Below are positions 6,113 to 7,804 of a stretch of DNA of 7,804 nucleotides, piece after piece. Every line of letters begins with the position of its first letter. The first letter of the stretch is position 1. Origin of the DNA: Kiritimatiellia bacterium (lineage in GTDB: Bacteria > Verrucomicrobiota > Kiritimatiellia > RFP12 > UBA3636); assembly GCA_017450425.1 (NCBI GenBank), contig JAFSUV010000229.1:1-7804 (forward strand), in the 5' to 3' direction. Made by a program: the position numbers and the translations under genes. Below the pieces are notes generated by a model. It ran no database searches, had not been told where the DNA came from, and saw nothing but the letters and a program-made list of their open reading frames with translations.

Positions 6113-6634
6113 TCACGGGCGCAGCTGCAGCGCCATCGCCTTTTCGGGGCAGGTGAACGGGTTTTCGTGCTTCGGGCAGTTGACGCAGCCGGTGTAGAGC
6201 TTGTACATGATCGCGTGCTTGTCGATTTCGCGGAACCCGAGGGAACCGAAAAACCGCTCGGCGTACGTGAGGGCGACGATCTGCCCGACGTGAAGCTCGC
6301 GCAGGCGGTCGATCTGGGCCGACACCAAGGCCCTGCCCACTCCCCTGCCCCGCCAGGCCTCCGCCACGCACACGGACTGCAACTCGGCGCTCGTGCGCAT
6401 TTCGTCGCCGATTTCCGGCCACAACTCGTATGCCACGGTCCCGACGAGCGCGCCGCCGCGCTCTTCCGCGACGAGAAAGCGGTCGAGGTTCTCAAGCACG
6501 TTTCCGATCGAGCGCACGAGCAGCGCGTCCGAATGGAGCCTTATCAGGGCGTGAATGCCGCGCGCGTCTTCGTAGCGCGCAGGACGCGCGATGAAACCGT
6601 CGGGGACTCCGGGCAAAGCGTTTTTTCCACTCAT
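6113..6634 (-). CDS. GNAT acetyltransferase, short N-acetylglutamate synthase-like
   Basis: A 173-residue single-domain GNAT protein. The acetyl-CoA loop RGRGVG lies at 95-100, preceded by the beta4 strand ELQSVCV. The later block LTYAERFFGSLGFREIDK (123-139) is followed by a Cys tail with C150, C153 and C162 (CVNCPK ... TCPEKAM). This order matches the short stand-alone ArgA-type acetyltransferases, which make N-acetylglutamate from acetyl-CoA and glutamate as the first step of arginine synthesis, and related GNATs whose tail carries CxxCP...C. Nearby argF supports an arginine role. I cannot exclude another small-molecule or amino-acid acetyltransferase. The start is the ATG at 6634, whose first bases form ATGA with the stop of the upstream mutase gene; there is no clear Shine-Dalgarno sequence, so translation is probably coupled. 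The three cysteines could bind a metal or sense redox state, which is inference. Confidence 0.85.
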   Translation of the reverse strand: MSGKNALPGVPDGFIARPARYEDARGIHALIRLHSDALLVRSIGNVLENLDRFLVAEERGGALVGTVAYELWPEIGDEMRTSAELQSVCVAEAWRGRGVGRALVSAQIDRLRELHVGQIVALTYAERFFGSLGFREIDKHAIMYKLYTGCVNCPKHENPFTCPEKAMALQLRP

Positions 6635-7804
6635 GATTCAAAGCGGGAAATGGAGTTTTTTATGCCGGCAAGCAGTCCGGCAAGGCGCGCGGCGGAATCC
6701 GCCTCGGCGACAAGCCGCAAATACGGCTCGGTGTTGGAAGGACGCAGGCACGCCCAGGCATCGCGCCAGTCCACGCGCACGCCGTCGAAGTCGAGAATCC
6801 GCTCCGGGGCCTCGCCGCGCCGGACCCAATCGACGAAAGCATCGATCGCGCCCTGCTTGTCTTCGACCGTGAAATTCACTTCGCCGGTGTTGCAGCGCGT
6901 ATCGAGGGCCTTCACGAGCGCCGACAGGCGCGAGCCGCGCCGTTTCGCCGCCGCGACCGCCCCGAGCATGATCGACGCGCACATCATCGCGGAGTCGCAG
7001 TTGTGGAAGGCCCGGAAATAGTAATGCCCGGCGAGTTCGCCGCCCACGGGCGCGCCGAGTTCGCGCAGTTTGACCTTGGCGAAGGAGTGGCCGACCTTCC
7101 AGAGGTGCGGCACGCCGCCGAGGGCGGCGATGCGATCCGTCACGCAGCGCGAAGTGCGGATGTCGCACAGAACCGGCGCGCCGGGTTCGGAAGAAAGGAA
7201 CGGCTCGGCGAGAAACGCCGTCACGAGATCGGGCCGCACGAACGCGCCGGTTTCGTCAACGAAGGCGACGCGGTCGGCGTCGCCGTCGAACATCACGCCG
7301 CAGTCGGCGCCGCATTGCCGGACGGTGCGCGAAAGCTGCTCGCGCGCCTCCGGCAAGAGCGGATTGGGGCGATGGGCGGGAAAGGCGCCGTCCGGCGTGT
7401 CGTTGATCCACTGCGTTTTCGCGCCGGAGGCGGCGTAGAGGGGTTTCGCCACGAGCGATCCCACGCCGCATGAGCCGTCGAAAACGACATCGAGCCCGCC
7501 CAGATCCGGCAACGCGGCGCGATGAAACGCCACATACTCGCCAAGGACGTCCATTTCGCGCACGGCGCCGCGCTTCGCCGCCGGCGGCGGAGTGGCGCCG
7601 TGCACGAGCGCCTCCAACTCCTTCAGGCCGGAATCCCCGCCCACCGGAAGAGCGCCTTCGCGCGAAATTTTGACGCCGTTGTACTCCTTGTCGTTGTGGG
7701 ACGCCGTCACCATCGCCGCCGCCTTGTAGCCTCTTTCGCCGGTGAAAAAATACGTTTCCGGCGTGGTGCAGAGTCCGATGTCGTCAACATCGGCGCCGGC
7801 GTCC
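6631..7804 (-). CDS. Phosphomannomutase/phosphoglucomutase, 5' end outside the window
   Basis: Alpha-D-phosphohexomutase, which interconverts hexose-6-phosphate and hexose-1-phosphate (mannose and/or glucose) in the cytoplasm and so feeds nucleotide-sugar and surface polysaccharide synthesis. The open frame runs off the right edge; 390 residues are visible, and about 60-70 N-terminal residues are probably missing compared with CpsG/ManB enzymes of about 456 residues. Visible in order (residue numbers counted from the window edge): the catalytic phosphoserine loop TASHND at 33-38 (serine codon 7699-7701), the metal loop DGDADR at 173-178, the sugar-binding loop GELAGH at 255-260 and the phosphate-binding loop RPSNTEP at 354-360. 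All four domains are thus represented and intact. The wording after the serine loop (YNGVK, then REGA and GDSGL) resembles the CpsG/RfbK type. One oddity is Asp in place of the usual Pro after SHN. Its TGA overlaps the ATG of the next gene. Substrate preference cannot be decided from the sequence. Confidence 0.93.
   Translation of the reverse strand, partial: DAGADVDDIGLCTTPETYFFTGERGYKAAAMVTASHNDKEYNGVKISREGALPVGGDSGLKELEALVHGATPPPAAKRGAVREMDVLGEYVAFHRAALPDLGGLDVVFDGSCGVGSLVAKPLYAASGAKTQWINDTPDGAFPAHRPNPLLPEAREQLSRTVRQCGADCGVMFDGDADRVAFVDETGAFVRPDLVTAFLAEPFLSSEPGAPVLCDIRTSRCVTDRIAALGGVPHLWKVGHSFAKVKLRELGAPVGGELAGHYYFRAFHNCDSAMMCASIMLGAVAAAKRRGSRLSALVKALDTRCNTGEVNFTVEDKQGAIDAFVDWVRRGEAPERILDFDGVRVDWRDAWACLRPSNTEPYLRLVAEADSAARLAGLLAGIKNSISRFES

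Overview
The window is GC-rich and gene-dense, and every gene I can support lies on the minus strand, so the biology reads from right (7804) to left (1). I infer a fermentative bacterium, tentatively of the Planctomycetes-Verrucomicrobia-Chlamydiae group (Kiritimatiellota, Lentisphaerota or Verrucomicrobiota). The inference rests on a DUF4886-type secreted SGNH-like hydrolase, the remnant of a beta-helix surface protein with 'SPCxNAG...MGAYE' wording, and the scarcity of Shine-Dalgarno sequences. No 16S rRNA or other decisive marker is present.

Right part (7804-6113): the 3' three quarters of a phosphomannomutase/phosphoglucomutase gene is cut by the window edge. It overlaps by ATGA a 173-residue GNAT acetyltransferase that resembles the short, stand-alone N-acetylglutamate synthases of arginine biosynthesis. 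Middle (6081-5668): a strong sigma70-type promoter drives ssrA (tmRNA), whose two ends, alanine identity pair and tag reading frame can all be read directly. Then come argF (ornithine carbamoyltransferase, 5582-4578) and, 13 bp further, queA (queuosine synthesis, 4564-3506), followed by a fermentative D-lactate dehydrogenase (3473-2424) and the secreted DUF4886 protein (2368-1349). The five protein genes from argA-like to DUF4886 are co-directional with short gaps; I see no clear intrinsic terminator between ssrA and argF. Arginine synthesis is represented on both sides of ssrA (possible first step and the carbamoyl transfer step).

Left part (1348-1): the gene order decays. At 1163-656 lies the C-terminal remnant of a beta-helix/FG-GAP surface protein, broken by an in-frame TAG and a frameshift. 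At 435-607 is a clean 23-bp tandem repeat, followed by a perfect 10-bp hairpin at 374-400. The last 370 bases are a strikingly purine-rich stretch (about 72% A+G on the plus strand) carrying three diverged copies of a 28-bp element. This left end is the least explained part of the window. Nothing here amounts to a clearly new system; the repeat-rich left flank and the broken surface-protein gene are the parts most worth a second look.
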